From Dehalococcoidia bacterium (lineage in GTDB: Bacteria > Chloroflexota > Dehalococcoidia > SM23-28-2 > HRBIN24): a stretch of 35,293 nucleotides of DNA. Location: the NCBI GenBank assembly GCA_025062275.1, contig JANXAP010000007.1, positions 1 through 35,293 on the forward strand, given 5' to 3'. Under the pieces are notes generated by a model that worked only from the letters and a program-made list of their open reading frames with translations, searched no databases and was not told the DNA's origin. This document shows, in pieces, positions 34,391 to 35,293 of this stretch. A program made the position numbers and the translations under genes. The number at the start of each line of letters is the position of its first letter. Position 1 is the first letter of the stretch.

Positions 34391-35293
34391 GTGCAACGGC
34401 CCTTGACCGAGAGCAAGGCGCTCCTCACCGACCTCTACCAGCTCACCATGGCCCAGAGCTACTGGCAGCACCGGGTCATGGGCACTGCCACCTTCAGCCT
34501 GTTCGTCCGCAGGCTGCCCGAGGAGCGGGGCTATCTGGTGGCGGCAGGCCTGGAGGACGTCCTCGAGTATCTGGAAGGCCTCCGCTTCGAGCCGGCAGAC
34601 CTGGACTACCTGGAAAGCACGGGCATTTTCGACCCCTCGTTCCTGGAGTTTCTGTCCAGGCTACGGTTCACCGGCGAGGTGTGGGCGGTGCCGGAGGGGC
34701 GCATCGTCTTCGCCCAGGAGCCGATCCTGGAGGTTACGGCCCCCATCATCGAGGCCCAACTGGCCGAGACCTACATCATCAACCAGGTCCAGCTCCAGAC
34801 CATGGTGGCCTCCAAGGCGGCACGCTGCGTTTGGGCTGCCCGAGGACGGGGGCTGGTGGACTTTTCGCTGCGTCGGACTCACGGCACCGACGCCGGACTG
34901 AAAGTGGCCCGCTGCTGCTACCTGGTGGGGTTCGAGGGCACTAGCAACGTCCTGGCGGGCAGGCGCTACGGCATCCCCATCGCCGGGACCATGGCCCACT
35001 CCTACATCATGGCCTTCCCGTCGGAGCTGGAGGCCTTCCGTGCCTTCGCCGAGAGCTTTCCCGACCGTTGCGTCCTGCTCATCGACACCTACGACACGCT
35101 AGAGGGGGCGCGGCTCGCTGCCCAGGTGGCCAGGGAGCTGGAGGCCCGTGGCCACCACCTGCGGGGCGTGCGCATCGACAGCGGCGACCTGTTGGAGCTG
35201 TCGCGGCAGGTGCGGGCCATCCTTGACGAGGCGGGCCTGGGCTACGTGCGCATCGTGGCCAGCGGCGGCCTGGACGAATACCAGATCGAGGAG
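34391..35293 (+). CDS. pncB: Nicotinate phosphoribosyltransferase (5' part, runs off the window)
   Basis: The first 301 codons of a nicotinate phosphoribosyltransferase, which makes nicotinate mononucleotide from nicotinate and PRPP for NAD salvage. The family start LLTDLYQLTMAQSYW is intact. Later come EPILEVTAPIIEAQLAET, RRTHGTDAGLKVARCCYLVGFEGTSN, GIPIAGTMAHSYIMAF and VRIDSGDL, which form the PRPP and nicotinate site. Start is GTG 34391, or TTG 34403 four codons later. The frame is open to the last base, about two-thirds of the normal length. No neighbour shares its pathway except the distant prs, which supplies PRPP. Confidence 0.93.
   Translation, partial: MQRPLTESKALLTDLYQLTMAQSYWQHRVMGTATFSLFVRRLPEERGYLVAAGLEDVLEYLEGLRFEPADLDYLESTGIFDPSFLEFLSRLRFTGEVWAVPEGRIVFAQEPILEVTAPIIEAQLAETYIINQVQLQTMVASKAARCVWAARGRGLVDFSLRRTHGTDAGLKVARCCYLVGFEGTSNVLAGRRYGIPIAGTMAHSYIMAFPSELEAFRAFAESFPDRCVLLIDTYDTLEGARLAAQVARELEARGHHLRGVRIDSGDLLELSRQVRAILDEAGLGYVRIVASGGLDEYQIEE

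Overview
The window is high-GC bacterial chromosome, densely packed with short intergenic gaps, many 4-bp start/stop overlaps and frequent GTG/TTG starts. The gene content suggests a free-living, probably monoderm-type bacterium. The evidence is a short YidC of the YidC2 type without the large periplasmic domain, a Jag/KhpB protein, lipoprotein-type solute-binding proteins, a prokaryotic SpeH-type AdoMet decarboxylase and a fused RibBA. A Chloroflexota (Dehalococcoidia-like) origin fits best, but this is inference from gene content, not a computed placement. I see no insertion sequence, phage gene, CRISPR array or recognisable defence system. The region reads as core chromosome with some niche-specific metabolism.

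Layout. 1-29 is the 3' end of a tRNA, probably tRNA-Ser. A near-consensus promoter at 64-92 drives rpmH-rnpA-yidD-(PQQ-propeller lipoprotein)-yidC-jag-(PfkB kinase), the classic ribosomal protein L34/RNase P/membrane insertase operon with an unusual BamB-like lipoprotein gene inside it. Facing it on the minus strand is MBL hydrolase-lysA-holB-speH (8273 to 4458). At about 8300 a compact divergent promoter region separates this from a plus-strand set: glyoxalase-II-like MBL protein, ribE, ribBA, ribH (riboflavin biosynthesis without ribD), DUF192, mobB, mobA (molybdenum cofactor nucleotide attachment). A tandem universal stress protein faces mobA and shares a CTAG stop tetranucleotide with it.

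13886-15739 carries a GT2 glycosyltransferase and a GH130 glycoside phosphorylase/hydrolase on the minus strand. 15861-19024 (minus) is an acyl-CoA dehydrogenase, a B12-dependent acyl-CoA mutase large subunit and a small ABM-domain protein. The mutase residues point to isobutyryl-CoA-type rather than methylmalonyl-CoA substrates. A short A24 prepilin peptidase follows (19740-19075). It diverges from a plus-strand surface-glycan cluster of two methyltransferase-like proteins and a GT4 glycosyltransferase (19861-22487), and a small two-helix membrane protein runs into the 3' end of that cluster on the other strand.

22877-27355 is prs-secA-unknown, closed by a strong hairpin at 27385-27412. The SecA has a cysteine-bearing insertion in its second nucleotide-binding domain. 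32451-27435 (minus) is a complete branched-chain amino acid/amide type ABC transporter in the order livG-livF-livH-livM-livK, with a good promoter at 32484-32512. An intergenic region of about 350 nt, containing a long imperfect hairpin, separates it from a divergent membrane-bound PAS/HisKA_3 histidine kinase. A nicotinate phosphoribosyltransferase gene runs off the right edge.

No complete, clearly undescribed system is visible. The best leads are the propeller lipoprotein inside the YidD/YidC operon, the SecA insertion together with the unknown helical protein encoded directly downstream, and the re-specified acyl-CoA mutase with its operon partners.
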